This document shows, piece by piece, positions 53,501-61,409 of a stretch of 64,000 nucleotides of DNA. The notes under the pieces were generated by a model, which did not search any database, was not told the origin of the DNA, and saw only the letters and a list, made by a program, of their open reading frames with translations. Both the position numbers and the translations under genes were made by a program. The stretch is from Anaerolineae bacterium (lineage in GTDB: Bacteria > Chloroflexota > Anaerolineae > Promineifilales > Promineifilaceae). The DNA is taken from positions 1 through 64,000 of the forward strand of contig JAUIAP010000002.1 of the NCBI GenBank assembly GCA_030425205.1, written 5' to 3'. Within the stretch, counting starts at the first letter, position 1, and the number at the start of each line of letters is the position of its first letter.

Positions 53501-53628
53501 ATGATCGGATCGAACGTCGCGTATGCTATTTTAATTGATGATTGGGGGTCGGCCTGTGCATCTCTTGAAATGAACAGGAGTGGCAGAAGTGCCAGAACAA
53601 TGAGAGCGAATAATCTTTTCCGTAGCAA
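47524..53628 (-). CDS. Giant secreted subtilisin-like (S8) protease with eight Calx-beta repeats
   Basis: 2034 residues. The signal peptide ends near DAQA. The S8 catalytic triad is visible: Asp in ALADSGLDGG (about 233), His in GHGTHVAG (about 295), Ser in LSGTSMATP (about 480). A beta-rich middle follows, including a jelly-roll-like domain with a fibronectin-like edge (about 840-1080). Then come eight Calx-beta repeats (about 1090-1985), each closing with an ITDND-type Ca site. The C-terminus is PTAVGLQAF, a hydrophobic helix and YRRD, a sorting or anchor signal. TTG start with AAGGAG 8 nt upstream. It digests extracellular protein or surface targets. Confidence 0.9.
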   Translation of the reverse strand: MLRKRLFALIVLALLPLLFISRDAQADPQSSIKIAYATFDPIIEGEPAISRNLRGATSSNYRILQLMDTPNSATIAELRGLGIEFLDIIPTNAYVVRLDGTSRRVLEAHPAVRWLGALHPAYKISTDATDGEMKVMLFPDSDVDAVAKAAEAAGGIVTHKEDNEFGQQLVVEISAENLPGLAAIDQVRWIQNTVDYFFVNDSARSVVQSGNFGERLVLYNNGLTGEGHVTALADSGLDGGYDAVTNEPRNNDGSCYFAEADGENFAAYGVNHRKIIGYNGAITPGGSDGQDENGHGTHVAGSIAGDQPPYGVLSPNDGQAYAAKLYFHDINDDGSNSVFVPPDLRVMYADAYDVNKNGTFEVTVDARIHSNSWGSLLTTYEGNAFETDDYLWNNPEMLILFAGGNQGNGPATIGTPGVAKNLVTVGATENGSASNDLAQYSSHGPVVPNGRLKPDVSAPGSSMVSALYNDLCGTQSLSGTSMATPTTNGISLLMRQYLYEGYYPHGSVGSGATVHPSGMLLKSMLINSGRQMTGLFTDNQGGIGAWPSNGQGWGRIAADDVLFFPGDTRDLWFDDVYSNDGTIGLDEDDDTRTYTLDVKAGEPLKISLVWYDSATSPIVGLAGAGTLNNEMDLTVVGPDGTHFGNDTLSNDFSPNNELNAVLGETVNNTEMVYLTAPTAGEYTITVELTRLSSTDGRKQPFAIVATGAFLTSNGKANIVGDSFDPTPTSDALLQVFDADLNTTAGMDTVTVAVTSTTQTTPFNVELTETGNDTATFEGSIVLYTQNNDGDVSGDVEVVEGDIVRLTYDDANDELNNFHQAFDTAEIRSSLVVNLNPPDLNVPDNADGDGEYTLDWSSAETDNPWDGVTKEIASYYIEESTDYQSLFTDAAESTANWDTTGLPGFAWRSELYPGAISLPNVLRAGQVASSAFGADSTLTLSAPVSVPLLGEASLTFYSRYFSDPDDSGVVELSTNGTDWVEAYKVTRSPQVAPVDIRMEYTTIDLSDYRGEDVHVRFAYSTGDLIYFLYPAPEGWRVDDLSMQAGTWQIAQPAPQPGSGGPPGSITSDEEFTITEQTNGTYFHRVRAIYADGTASGWSNVIEVEVTDGAVETASLSIDDVTVGEGDGSAELTVTLSEATAEDVGVDFTTVEAGSATGDQDFVATSGTLTITAGLTTGTISVTISDDMVDENDEVFGVTLSSPTSNAEIADGTGVVTITDNDETTISLSEDATVSEDAGSVTLTVTLSAESTFPISATYSTQDGTATSGDYTATNGTVEFAAGETSKTIDVLILSDNVDENDETFTVELADPANAMIDDGSATITITDEDNAPTLSVADVTVDEGAEIATITVELTGGTELIPTVMYATSDGSALAGSDYTATSGTLTFDVSSSETFTVAITDDNDDENTELFNVTLSNPTDATIDDGSAEIRINDNDTGTYELRVGNMTVDESAGTASVTVTLSAPPISGPITVDYATSDGTATVDEDYTEATGTITFPTSDNTTQMITVAISPDELDEIDETLLVTLSNANGADSPTIADDQGVITITDNDAAPAVSVAAASASESAGTVTITVTLDAPSGKTITVDYATGGGTATDGSDYTGATGTLTFLPGQTTATFTIAITPDNIDEDDETFNVTLSNESNATLGMDSAVVTIEDSNATPTISIADTTVNEGVGEAAIEVTLSAASGREVTVNYATSNGSAIAGEDYTAATGTTTFAVGETTAVISVTISADTLDEANETFDITLSAPSNATLTNDTATITISDDDAPPSITIDDVTVDEADGTATFTISLDAASSLPVSVDYATSNNTATAGEDYTAENDTVMIPAGQTSATVDITIINDTLDEEDTERFFVMLSNPSNGSIGDNQGSATITDDDPTPALTIADSAVNEGVGMATVTVTLSAESSFDVTVDYETADGARAGAIAGEDYTAISGTVTIPAGQTTATVAIEITDDDTANEGDETFSINFSNPTHATLDAGNSSATVTISDNEIPTAVGLQAFDSAAATVWWLPLVALLAVSTVLVAWQYRRD

Positions 53629-53667
53629 GACAGATTCTCCTTACTGCTAGTTTGCGGTCTTCACGTA

Positions 53668-53701
53668 TAGTTTACGCGGCTATCGTTACGAGATCGTTAC
53701 G
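53668..53701 (-). promoter_or_regulatory. Protease promoter motif, S8 gene
   Basis: Minus strand: CGTAACGATCTCGTAACG with an 11-bp direct-repeat period, then TAGCCGCGTAAACTA, whose TAAACT could be a -10. The same 34-bp block with two substitutions lies before the M36 gene. In both cases its proximal edge is exactly 40 nt from the start codon. Confidence 0.65.
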
Positions 53702-53786
53702 GGTAACGGAATTTTTTATGCTGATTGATGTTTATTGGTGGAAAAGCGTTCAATGAAAGCTGTTTCTGGAGTGGATAATACAGAAA

Positions 53787-53817
53787 GGGTGTCGAATGAC
53801 ATTGCCACTCGACACCC
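53787..53817 (-). terminator. Terminator of the M36 protease gene
   Basis: GGGTGTCGA pairs with TCGACACCC around a 13-nt loop, followed on the minus strand by TTTCTGTATT. The T-tract is short. It lies 39 bp past the stop. Confidence 0.55.
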
Positions 53818-53855
53818 ATGAAACGATTGTTGCCTTGCTGGACTAGCAGCCCATT

Positions 53856-56800
53856 CTAGAATTCGTTGCGTCGCCGTTGCATAAGCGTCGTGACCACCAA
53901 CAGAACGGCTAGCAGGGGCAACCACCAAAGGGTTGTCTTGGTGCTGCCAAACGCTTGCAGCCCAACAGCGGTTGGAACTTCGTTGTCGCTGATTGTTACC
54001 GTTGCGGAGTCATTGTTTGGATCAAGTGTCGCGTTCGTCGCGTTACTGAAGTTGATGCTGAACGTCTCATCCCCTTCATTGGCCGTGTCGTCATCGCTGA
54101 TGGCAACGGAGACGATTCCCATCGTCTGCCCAGCGGGGATGGTAAGTGTGCCGCTGGTTGCGGTGTAATCCTCACCAGCCGTTGCGCCCGCGCGTGCGCC
54201 ATCGGCCGTTGCGTACTCGACGGTGACATCTTGGCCAGATTCGGCCGATAATGTCACCGTCACCGTCGCCGTCATCACACCTTCATCGACCATGGCATCC
54301 GAAATCACCAGAATTGGCACTGAGTCATCGTCCAAAATCGTGCCATCCCCTTCAAAGTCGTCAATCGCACCATTTTGCGCATTTCCCAATGCGACAAAGA
54401 AGCGTTCGGTCGCTTCCGCCTGTGTATCGTCGACCAGCGCGATCACAATCTCCGCGCTCGTCTCACCGGCTGCAATCGTCACAGTGCCACTTTTAGACAC
54501 ATAATCTACAACAGGTTGTGCGCTATCGGCGGTTGTCGCGTAATCGGCCGAAACATCCAAACTACTGACCGCATCAATGCTGACGGTGAAGGTGATTGTG
54601 CCATCTCCTTCAACTGCGCTGACATCACCAATCGAGATGGCGGGGGGCGCATCGTCGTCATTGATCGTGACCGTTGCCGTGTCGTTGCTGAAAGTCGCGT
54701 TGCCTGCGTTACTCAACACAATCGCAAAACTCTCGTCGATTTCATCCGTTGTGTCGCTCGCAATCGGCACGTCAAATGTCTGTGCTGTAACGCCGGGTGC
54801 AAATGTCAGCGTCCCCGCGCTCGTCGTGTAATCGACATCGGCCGTTGCACTCCCTTCATTGGTCGCATAATTGACGGTAATGCTCTTACCCGATGCTGCG
54901 TTCAACAGCACCTCAATCGTCGCATTCCCCGCAGCTTCATCGACCGACACATCCGCAATCGAGAGCATCGGCGCAACGTCATCATCGCTAATCGTCACCG
55001 TCGCGCTGCCTGTGCCAATCGTGGCGTTGCTCACATTACTTAACGTGACGTTGAGCGTTTCATCCTCTTCATCCAGCGTATCGGGTTTAATGGTGATGTT
55101 AAACGATTTGCTCATTTCGCCAGCGGCAAAGGTGAGCTTCGTGGTGGCGATGGCCGTGTAATCGCTGCCTGCCGCTGCCGTGCCGTCGCTCGTCGCATAA
55201 TCAACGCTGACCGTTTTGCCCGATGCAGCAGAAAGTGTGACTTCCACAGACGCAGTTCCATCCGCCTCACCCACAGTAACATCTGCAACAGAGACGCTCG
55301 GCGCGTCGTCGTCATCGGTGATGGTGATGATGCCCTGATCGTCGGCAATCGTTGGATTGTCCGCGCCACCCGCATTGCTCAACGTCACCAACACCGTTTC
55401 AGCAGCTTCGTCCAACTCATCGTCAGAGATTGTGACGGTAATCGGCATGGTATCTTCACCGTTGGCAAAGGTGAGCGTTGTGGGGGCAATAGCCGTGTAA
55501 TCGCTGCCGGCCGCTGCCGTGCCATCGCTCGTCGCATAATCAACCGTTACACCGTTGTTGGCGGGCGTCGAAAGCGTCACGTTAACTGTTGCAGTGCCAG
55601 CCGCTTCATCAACAGTGACATCACTGATCGAGATTTCGTAGGTTCCCTCATCGTTGTCGTTGATGCGGATTTCGGCCGATCCGTCAGCAATCGTCGCGTC
55701 AGTTGGATTGCTCAACGTGACATTGAACAACTCCGTATTTTCGTCGTCTGTGTCGTCGGTGATAGCGACCATGAATGTTTCGCTGTTGCTACCGTCGAAG
55801 GTGAGTGTGCCGCTCGTCGCTGCATAGTCGCTGCCGTCAAGTGCATCGCCGTCGCTGGTCGCATATGCAACCGTTGGCACCAACTCCGTGCCGCCTGAAA
55901 GCGTCACCGTAACCGTCGCCATGCCGACACCTTCATCAACGGTCACATCGGCGACAGAAAGTGTCGGCGCGTCGTTGATGTCTTGAATCGTGACGGTTGC
56001 ACTGCCATCGTCCAACGTCGCATTCGACGGGTCAGACAGTTCAACGCTAAATGTTTCGTCGTTTTCGTCAACATTATCTGGTGTAATGTCAAGTTGAATC
56101 GTCTTCTCCGTTTCGCCAGCCGCAAAATCGACGCTGCCACTTACAGCGGTGTAATCACTGGCGGTCGCTGTGCCGTCTTGGGTTGTGTAGGTGACGGAGA
56201 TAGGGAAGGAAGATTCGGCCGAAAGTGTCACCACGACCTGCGCATTTCCCGCGTCTTCTTGCACCAGCGCATCAGCAATCGAAATCGTTGGCGCGTCGTC
56301 ATTATCTGTAATCGTCACAACACCCGTATTATCTGTAATCGTTGCATTTTCGCTGGGGTTGCTCAACTGCACGTCAAACGATTCATCCGCTTCATCCACC
56401 GCATCATTTGTGATCGTGATGTCGATTGTGCCAGTGGTCATGCCTGCCGTAATGGTCAATGTGTCGCTGGCAGCGACAAAATCATCCCCTGTCGCAGAAC
56501 CGCTTGCCACCGTTGCAAAGTCGATGGTCACATCATCATCCGTCGTTGACGTAAGCGAAACGGTCAATGTCGCCGTGCCATCACCCTCACCAACGGTCAC
56601 ATCGTCGATGCTGACGCTTGTTGTTGGCGGTGTGTCACCGGGCGTAAATGGGGGCAAGATATAACCACAACGTGAATTAAGGAGTTGCAAGCGATCATCC
56701 AAAATCGAATGAATCGCCATCAACTCTTCGTCTGTATAGAAAAGATCACGTGCCGCTTGATAGACGCCGTTGGCGGCATCACTTTGGTTAGAGGTCGTTG

Positions 56801-58328
56801 TTGTCATGCCCAACCCTTCCCAAAAAATAATATCTGCACGCTCCGCGCCAATCGCATCCCAAACCATCATCATACAGGTTGACCAAATTTGACCCGCTGT
56901 ATGCAGTGGGCCACCTATCAACGGCCATGGTGTGCCTTGATAATCGGTGGTGCGTCCATCCCAGCATTCGTTGTGACCATCCCAGCGGAAAACGTGATTG
57001 TAATAGGGATGGCTTGGGGGCAGATCGCTGGTGCGGCGGTTATAGGATTGCGCCCAGTAGTCGCCTGATCCTTCGCTGAGACCATCAACATAGTTTGAGA
57101 GACCGCCGTTTGTGACCCAGTCGTGCAGCCCGTGGGCCAACTCATGATGGATCACATCGCTGTCTTCACCATCGTCAACGCATCCTTCCCCAAAAGCGAT
57201 GTCGCCAGCCGCGCCACTGTAGCGCGAGTTGTCGGCGCCATCTTGACCATGTGGGTCATACCTGACGGCTGCGCCAGCGTATTGGTAGGGCGTAATGTCT
57301 AATTTTAGGGTTTCATTGACATAGCGCATATTGTCATCGACATGATAGAAGACAGTTACTGCCTCAAAAAGGTTATTATCGCGTGTCGAAGAAAAGTCGC
57401 TAGATGGTTGTGCAAAAAGACCTGTACTCGGTCCTTCTACATCAACAATTTCAGCATTTGGACTGGTAAGCATGTAGTTTGTGCCATCAAAGGTGATGTC
57501 GCGCAGCGGCACTGTGACCATCTGAGCCTCTAAATCGGCCGATGTTGCATCGTTATCATCAACAATCCCACTCGGATCACCATAGACGCCACCAGATGAT
57601 GTAATTGGGTCGGGATCAAACGTGGTGCCTGTGCCATCTATGTAAAGAAAGCCATCCGTCAAGCTGAAAATCTCGCCTGTATGGGCATCAACCAATGCCT
57701 CCCACTGACCGTTTGGCTCGGCCGCAATCACAACAATCTCATGAGCCAGCCGGCTACCCTCAGCATTGTGAAAAACAAAGAGGTTGCTGCTTTCATGGCG
57801 TATCTCGCCGCTGACCTTAAGATGATCGTAGACTCGGTTGCGGGCAGACGCGGCCGAAACGAGCGGCACGCGATTCGGCTGCGCAATGTTGGGCTTATAG
57901 TCGTTTGCCACATAGGTCACGATATTTTGATTGTTGATATGAACGGCGATCTCGCTCTTGTAAACGGGAATCTCCCCCACATATTGGTCGAAGCGCACGA
58001 CGTAGCCCGAGAGACCGTCACGTGTAAAGCTGTGTTTGAGGTCGAGCAGTTCGGCCGAATTCAACCCCAACAGCTTCGCGTTTTCGCTCAGATATTGGCG
58101 GGCCATCGCCTCTGGCGTATCGGCCGCAACAGCATAGTCCAATCCCCACATGACCAACGGATAACCCGTGTCAACGCTCGTTTTCTGCGTCGGTGAGATG
58201 GTGTATCGCTGGTATTGATCAACGTAAATCTCTTGGAATGCGGGCGCATATTTTGACCGTGCTGCGTCGGTTCTACCGACAAGCAACAGTGCAAACATCA
58301 ATAAAAACAGGGGGGCAAAGCGTTTCAT
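53856..58328 (-). CDS. Giant secreted M36 (fungalysin-like) metalloprotease with eight Calx-beta repeats
   Basis: 1490 residues. Signal peptide (cleaved near TDAA), an FTP/PepSY-type propeptide (about 60-220), then the M36 catalytic domain with zinc motif HELAH (about 393-397) and third ligand Glu in GLSEGSGDYW. Eight Calx-beta repeats (about 575-1445) match the S8 protein repeat by repeat. The C-terminus PTAVGLQAF, a helix and RRRNEF repeats the same sorting signal. GGAG before the ATG. It is divided from the S8 gene by a terminator and its own promoter motif, so the two genes are transcribed separately but apparently co-regulated. Confidence 0.9.
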   Translation of the reverse strand: MKRFAPLFLLMFALLLVGRTDAARSKYAPAFQEIYVDQYQRYTISPTQKTSVDTGYPLVMWGLDYAVAADTPEAMARQYLSENAKLLGLNSAELLDLKHSFTRDGLSGYVVRFDQYVGEIPVYKSEIAVHINNQNIVTYVANDYKPNIAQPNRVPLVSAASARNRVYDHLKVSGEIRHESSNLFVFHNAEGSRLAHEIVVIAAEPNGQWEALVDAHTGEIFSLTDGFLYIDGTGTTFDPDPITSSGGVYGDPSGIVDDNDATSADLEAQMVTVPLRDITFDGTNYMLTSPNAEIVDVEGPSTGLFAQPSSDFSSTRDNNLFEAVTVFYHVDDNMRYVNETLKLDITPYQYAGAAVRYDPHGQDGADNSRYSGAAGDIAFGEGCVDDGEDSDVIHHELAHGLHDWVTNGGLSNYVDGLSEGSGDYWAQSYNRRTSDLPPSHPYYNHVFRWDGHNECWDGRTTDYQGTPWPLIGGPLHTAGQIWSTCMMMVWDAIGAERADIIFWEGLGMTTTTSNQSDAANGVYQAARDLFYTDEELMAIHSILDDRLQLLNSRCGYILPPFTPGDTPPTTSVSIDDVTVGEGDGTATLTVSLTSTTDDDVTIDFATVASGSATGDDFVAASDTLTITAGMTTGTIDITITNDAVDEADESFDVQLSNPSENATITDNTGVVTITDNDDAPTISIADALVQEDAGNAQVVVTLSAESSFPISVTYTTQDGTATASDYTAVSGSVDFAAGETEKTIQLDITPDNVDENDETFSVELSDPSNATLDDGSATVTIQDINDAPTLSVADVTVDEGVGMATVTVTLSGGTELVPTVAYATSDGDALDGSDYAATSGTLTFDGSNSETFMVAITDDTDDENTELFNVTLSNPTDATIADGSAEIRINDNDEGTYEISISDVTVDEAAGTATVNVTLSTPANNGVTVDYATSDGTAAAGSDYTAIAPTTLTFANGEDTMPITVTISDDELDEAAETVLVTLSNAGGADNPTIADDQGIITITDDDDAPSVSVADVTVGEADGTASVEVTLSAASGKTVSVDYATSDGTAAAGSDYTAIATTKLTFAAGEMSKSFNITIKPDTLDEEDETLNVTLSNVSNATIGTGSATVTISDDDVAPMLSIADVSVDEAAGNATIEVLLNAASGKSITVNYATNEGSATADVDYTTSAGTLTFAPGVTAQTFDVPIASDTTDEIDESFAIVLSNAGNATFSNDTATVTINDDDAPPAISIGDVSAVEGDGTITFTVSIDAVSSLDVSADYATTADSAQPVVDYVSKSGTVTIAAGETSAEIVIALVDDTQAEATERFFVALGNAQNGAIDDFEGDGTILDDDSVPILVISDAMVDEGVMTATVTVTLSAESGQDVTVEYATADGARAGATAGEDYTATSGTLTIPAGQTMGIVSVAISDDDTANEGDETFSINFSNATNATLDPNNDSATVTISDNEVPTAVGLQAFGSTKTTLWWLPLLAVLLVVTTLMQRRRNEF

Positions 58329-58367
58329 TTAATCTATCTCCAATTGGGTTAATGATGTGAATAACGC

Positions 58368-58401
58368 TAGTTTACGCCGCTACCGTTACGAGATCGTTAC
58401 G
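58368..58401 (-). promoter_or_regulatory. Protease promoter motif, M36 gene
   Basis: Minus strand CGTAACGATCTCGTAACG, then GTAGCGGCGTAAACTA. Same block, orientation and 40-nt distance from the start codon as at the S8 gene. Flanked upstream by CGCTAT, which can pair with the GTAGCG next to the repeats. Confidence 0.65.
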
Positions 58402-58599
58402 ATAGCGATTGGAAGATAGCTAAAGACCGACAAATGCGGCTCAACACATGAGCCATTCGCAATTGCTCCCACAGCACGATAAATTTCAACGTGTCGCACC
58501 TACTATCAAAATCGAGTGGCAATATTGAGATTTTTTGCCAAAATCATAGCCGTCACCCTCGCCCTTACGGCTAGTGACAACGGGTGTGTTTACCACAAG

Positions 58600-58800
58600 C
58601 CATTGCGTAGACATAAAAGCGGGCTGCTTTTTCTGGTTCTTCGGGAATATAAGGAGTTGGCAAAACGTATTGCGTATTGCGTGGTGCGTATCCAGAGGTA
58701 ATTACGCAACACGCAATATCGTTAAGCCCCACGAAATCCTAGAGAACCCTTTTTCTTTGCTGAATTGCTGACAGGCTGAAATGCTGACCAGCCTAAATCG
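58600..58800. repeat. Modular intergenic repeat, copy B
   Basis: Occupies the end of the 485-bp spacer upstream of the methyltransferase gene. The left edge (TTTTCTGGTTCTTCGGGAAT region) and right edge (58741-58800, TTTGCTGAATTGCTGACAGG and on) match copy A at 13.1-13.3 kb. The middle is unrelated and carries an imperfect inverted repeat, ATTGCGTGGTGCGTA with TACGCAACACGCAAT (about 58678-58720). The rest of the spacer (58402-58599) shows no gene. Confidence 0.65.
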
Positions 58801-58813
58801 TAACAAACAAATT

Positions 58814-59605
58814 ATGCAACCGACCGAACGTTTTTCTGACCGCGCCGCGACATATGACCAATATCGTCCCGGCTATCCACAAGAACTTCTCAACTATTTA
58901 CGGGATCAATGGGGGCTTGCGCCCGATCAGGCAGTGGCCGACATCGGTTCTGGGACGGGGTTATTGACGCGCCTGTTTTTAGAAAATGGCAATCAAACTT
59001 ATGCGGTTGAGCCAAACGAGGCGATGCGCGCGGTGGCAGATCATTTGTTGAATGGCTATGCGAATTACATTTCGGTGGCGGGATCGGCCGAAAAAACCAC
59101 CCTTCCGACAAGTTCACTCTCCCTCGTCACCGCCGGAACCGCCTTCCACTGGTTCACGGATGCTGCACGCGCCGAATTTCAGCGCATCTTGCAGCCCAAC
59201 GGTGTATTGGCCCTGATTTGGAACAAACGTCGTTCTGAAGCCGATCCATTTATGATCGCCTATAAAAAGCTGCTGCTCGAACACGTAGGGCACCATTGCA
59301 ACACACAATTTGACGAAATCGAGGCGCGCATCGACCGCTGGTTTGGCGGCACACATGCCTATGCGGTGTTTGACAATGTGCAGTTGTTTGATCTGGAGGG
59401 ATTTTTGGGGCGGGTGTTTACATCGTCGTATACACCGTTGGCGGGATCGGCCGAATATGAGGCTTTCCGAGCCGATTTACATGCGTTATTTGCCGACTAT
59501 GTTGAGGATGGGGTGGTGCGGTTTTCGTATGATACGGTGGTGTATAGTGGGAAGATCGAGCGGGAACGCGGGCAAAACGCCCACGCTCCTATTTTATCCA
59601 CCTGA
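58814..59605 (+). CDS. Class I SAM-dependent methyltransferase
   Basis: 263 residues from ATG 58814 (MQPTERFSDRAATYDQYRPG). Motif I VADIGSGTGLLTR (about 40-52), acidic motif II AVEPNEAMR, then AGTAFHWFTDAARAEF, as in the type 11 family. Substrate unknown. Start chosen because the RFSDRAATYD opening is the conserved N-terminus; no ribosome site is visible. Its 3' end overlaps the convergent crp-like gene by 12 bp. Confidence 0.82.
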   Translation: MQPTERFSDRAATYDQYRPGYPQELLNYLRDQWGLAPDQAVADIGSGTGLLTRLFLENGNQTYAVEPNEAMRAVADHLLNGYANYISVAGSAEKTTLPTSSLSLVTAGTAFHWFTDAARAEFQRILQPNGVLALIWNKRRSEADPFMIAYKKLLLEHVGHHCNTQFDEIEARIDRWFGGTHAYAVFDNVQLFDLEGFLGRVFTSSYTPLAGSAEYEAFRADLHALFADYVEDGVVRFSYDTVVYSGKIERERGQNAHAPILST

Positions 59606-60301
59606 AAGTTGAATCAAATTTTGTAGCTCGCCAGGATCATGTACCGTAAATCGACGACCTGCGACAGAAACCCAACCCTGCTTGCGGAAGCGGCGTAACG
59701 CCTTATTGACGCTAACGCGGGTTGCACCCGTCATTTCAGCCAGATCTGTTTGTGTCAAGTGGAGCGGAATGTGAATCCCATCATCGACTTCTTCGCCGTG
59801 ATCATTTGCCAGTTGGAGCAGTTTGCGTGCCAGACGACCGGGTAGATCGAGAAAGAAGACATCGCTGATCTGCTCATTCATCGCCCGAATGCGCTTCGCC
59901 AACGTACTCATCACCTTCATGGCAAAATCGGGATTCTGACCGACATAGCGGATAAATTCTTCGCGTGCAAGGGTAAAAGTGTAGGTCGGTTCAAGAGTTT
60001 CGGCCGTTGCGGAACGTGGTTCATCATCAAACAAGGCCAGTTCACCAAAGAAGTCATTTTGCCCCAAAATTGCGAGCGTGACCTCCTGTCCTTCGGCGTT
60101 GGGATAGTAAATTTTCACTTTACCGGTATCTACGATATAAAGCAATCCACCGGGATCGCCAAGATGAAAGATTGTCTGACCCGCGTTAAAACGACGGCGC
60201 ACAAGGGAGCGACTTAACTCGTGTAATTCACTCGAAGTCAATTGTGCAAAAAAAGGAACTGCCTGCAACGCTTTGATTGCAGATTGCGGAATATCAGCCA
60301 T
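59594..60301 (-). CDS. Crp/Fnr family transcriptional regulator
   Basis: 235 residues from ATG 60301 with AGGAG upstream. The cyclic-nucleotide-binding beta barrel (about 12-130) shows GELALFDDEPRSATAE, the cAMP-pocket type; the C-terminal HTH is LTQTDLAEMTGATRVSVNKAL (about 178-198). No Cys cluster for an Fnr iron-sulfur centre, so it is likely Crp-like. Probably co-transcribed with the degenerate MBL protein 54 bp upstream. Confidence 0.9.
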   Translation of the reverse strand: MADIPQSAIKALQAVPFFAQLTSSELHELSRSLVRRRFNAGQTIFHLGDPGGLLYIVDTGKVKIYYPNAEGQEVTLAILGQNDFFGELALFDDEPRSATAETLEPTYTFTLAREEFIRYVGQNPDFAMKVMSTLAKRIRAMNEQISDVFFLDLPGRLARKLLQLANDHGEEVDDGIHIPLHLTQTDLAEMTGATRVSVNKALRRFRKQGWVSVAGRRFTVHDPGELQNLIQLSGG

Positions 60302-60355
60302 CGAGTTTCTCCTCTTCACATCAGCCCGCACAAACATCCCACAGGCGAAAGATCA

Positions 60356-61237
60356 TTACTCTACTAAAATTTCTTCTTCGGGGATAGATTGTACCTCATC
60401 GTAAATGTTCCCCAAACTCAATTTAATTTGCTGGCGCACCCAGTCGGCGGGCAAGGTTTGCAGGGGGAATCGGCCGAAAAATTCAGGAATATACGTGACA
60501 ATCGCCTCGCGGGCGCGTCCCGCCTCAACGTGTGCGCTAATCCGCGCTCGCATATCTCGAATATAGTTTTCAACCGCATCAATCGCTTGAAACGACTCCT
60601 CCGAACCGGCAAACAGCACAGGGCCGCGCCCGGTCAAAATCGTGTTTCCCTTCGCCAATTTCCGCAATTCAGCCAGCGTGTTTAACCATGCTTCACTGGT
60701 GCGATTGCCGACAATCGGGTGGGTATCGACGACCAACGTATCACCAGCGAAAACGACTCCCCGTTCCGGCAACAATACCCATGCACTGCCTTTTAACGGA
60801 CCCGGTGCCGCCTTCATGACGATCTTCTGCCCATGTCGATACATGAGAATCTCACCACTAAAGCTAGTGGTTGCATGTTCAACGGGGCCGGTGCTGAGTT
60901 CGCGCCCCCGATGTGGATTGCGTGCGGACAGACTTTCGAGCAGATGTTGCGGAAAGCGTTTGTCAAAACTTCGCAGCACTTCCGCCGCATCTGAGTGCAT
61001 GGCGATCGGCGCATTGAGCCAACGTGTGTTGAGAATGCGGTCGCCGTGACTGTCAGTCAGAACAATTTGCTGGACTGGATAGGGGCTAAGGCGGTGCATT
61101 CGTGCCGCCCAATCACGTGCATCGCGTGCATAGGACGGCACATCGACGCACATCACCCCCGTCGGCGTGACGAGCGCACCAACGTTGACACCATCATAAG
61201 CAGTTTCGACGTAAACTTGTTTTGCGACTTCTTCCAT
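60356..61237 (-). CDS. MBL-fold protein with degenerate metal site
   Basis: 293 residues of the metallo-beta-lactamase fold: GVNVGALVTPTGVMCVDVPS at the start and GVVFAGDTLVVDTHP later. The usual HxHxDH is replaced by LTDSHGDRILN, keeping one His and one Asp, so zinc binding and hydrolase activity are doubtful. It may be a sensor or partner of the Crp-like regulator encoded next. This pairing is inference from position. Confidence 0.72.
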   Translation of the reverse strand: MEEVAKQVYVETAYDGVNVGALVTPTGVMCVDVPSYARDARDWAARMHRLSPYPVQQIVLTDSHGDRILNTRWLNAPIAMHSDAAEVLRSFDKRFPQHLLESLSARNPHRGRELSTGPVEHATTSFSGEILMYRHGQKIVMKAAPGPLKGSAWVLLPERGVVFAGDTLVVDTHPIVGNRTSEAWLNTLAELRKLAKGNTILTGRGPVLFAGSEESFQAIDAVENYIRDMRARISAHVEAGRAREAIVTYIPEFFGRFPLQTLPADWVRQQIKLSLGNIYDEVQSIPEEEILVE

Positions 61238-61409
61238 AATTGTCTAAAAATTAGGTGAGATTCGGCCGAATCCAACCCCATCGTGATCGGTCACAATTGT
61301 ACAGTCTCTTACATTAATTGCACTTTCGTCTTATCTACGACCAACGTTGTCAGAAAAGTCGGGTGTGTTAATGAAACCTTGTGCCGAAAAGTTGGTTATA
61401 CTTTTCCGT

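Noticed and set aside
47884..56650. Recurring near-identical DNA in the two protease genes taken as a mobile repeat
   Set aside because: All of it is in frame within Calx-beta repeats and is explained by the shared domain array.
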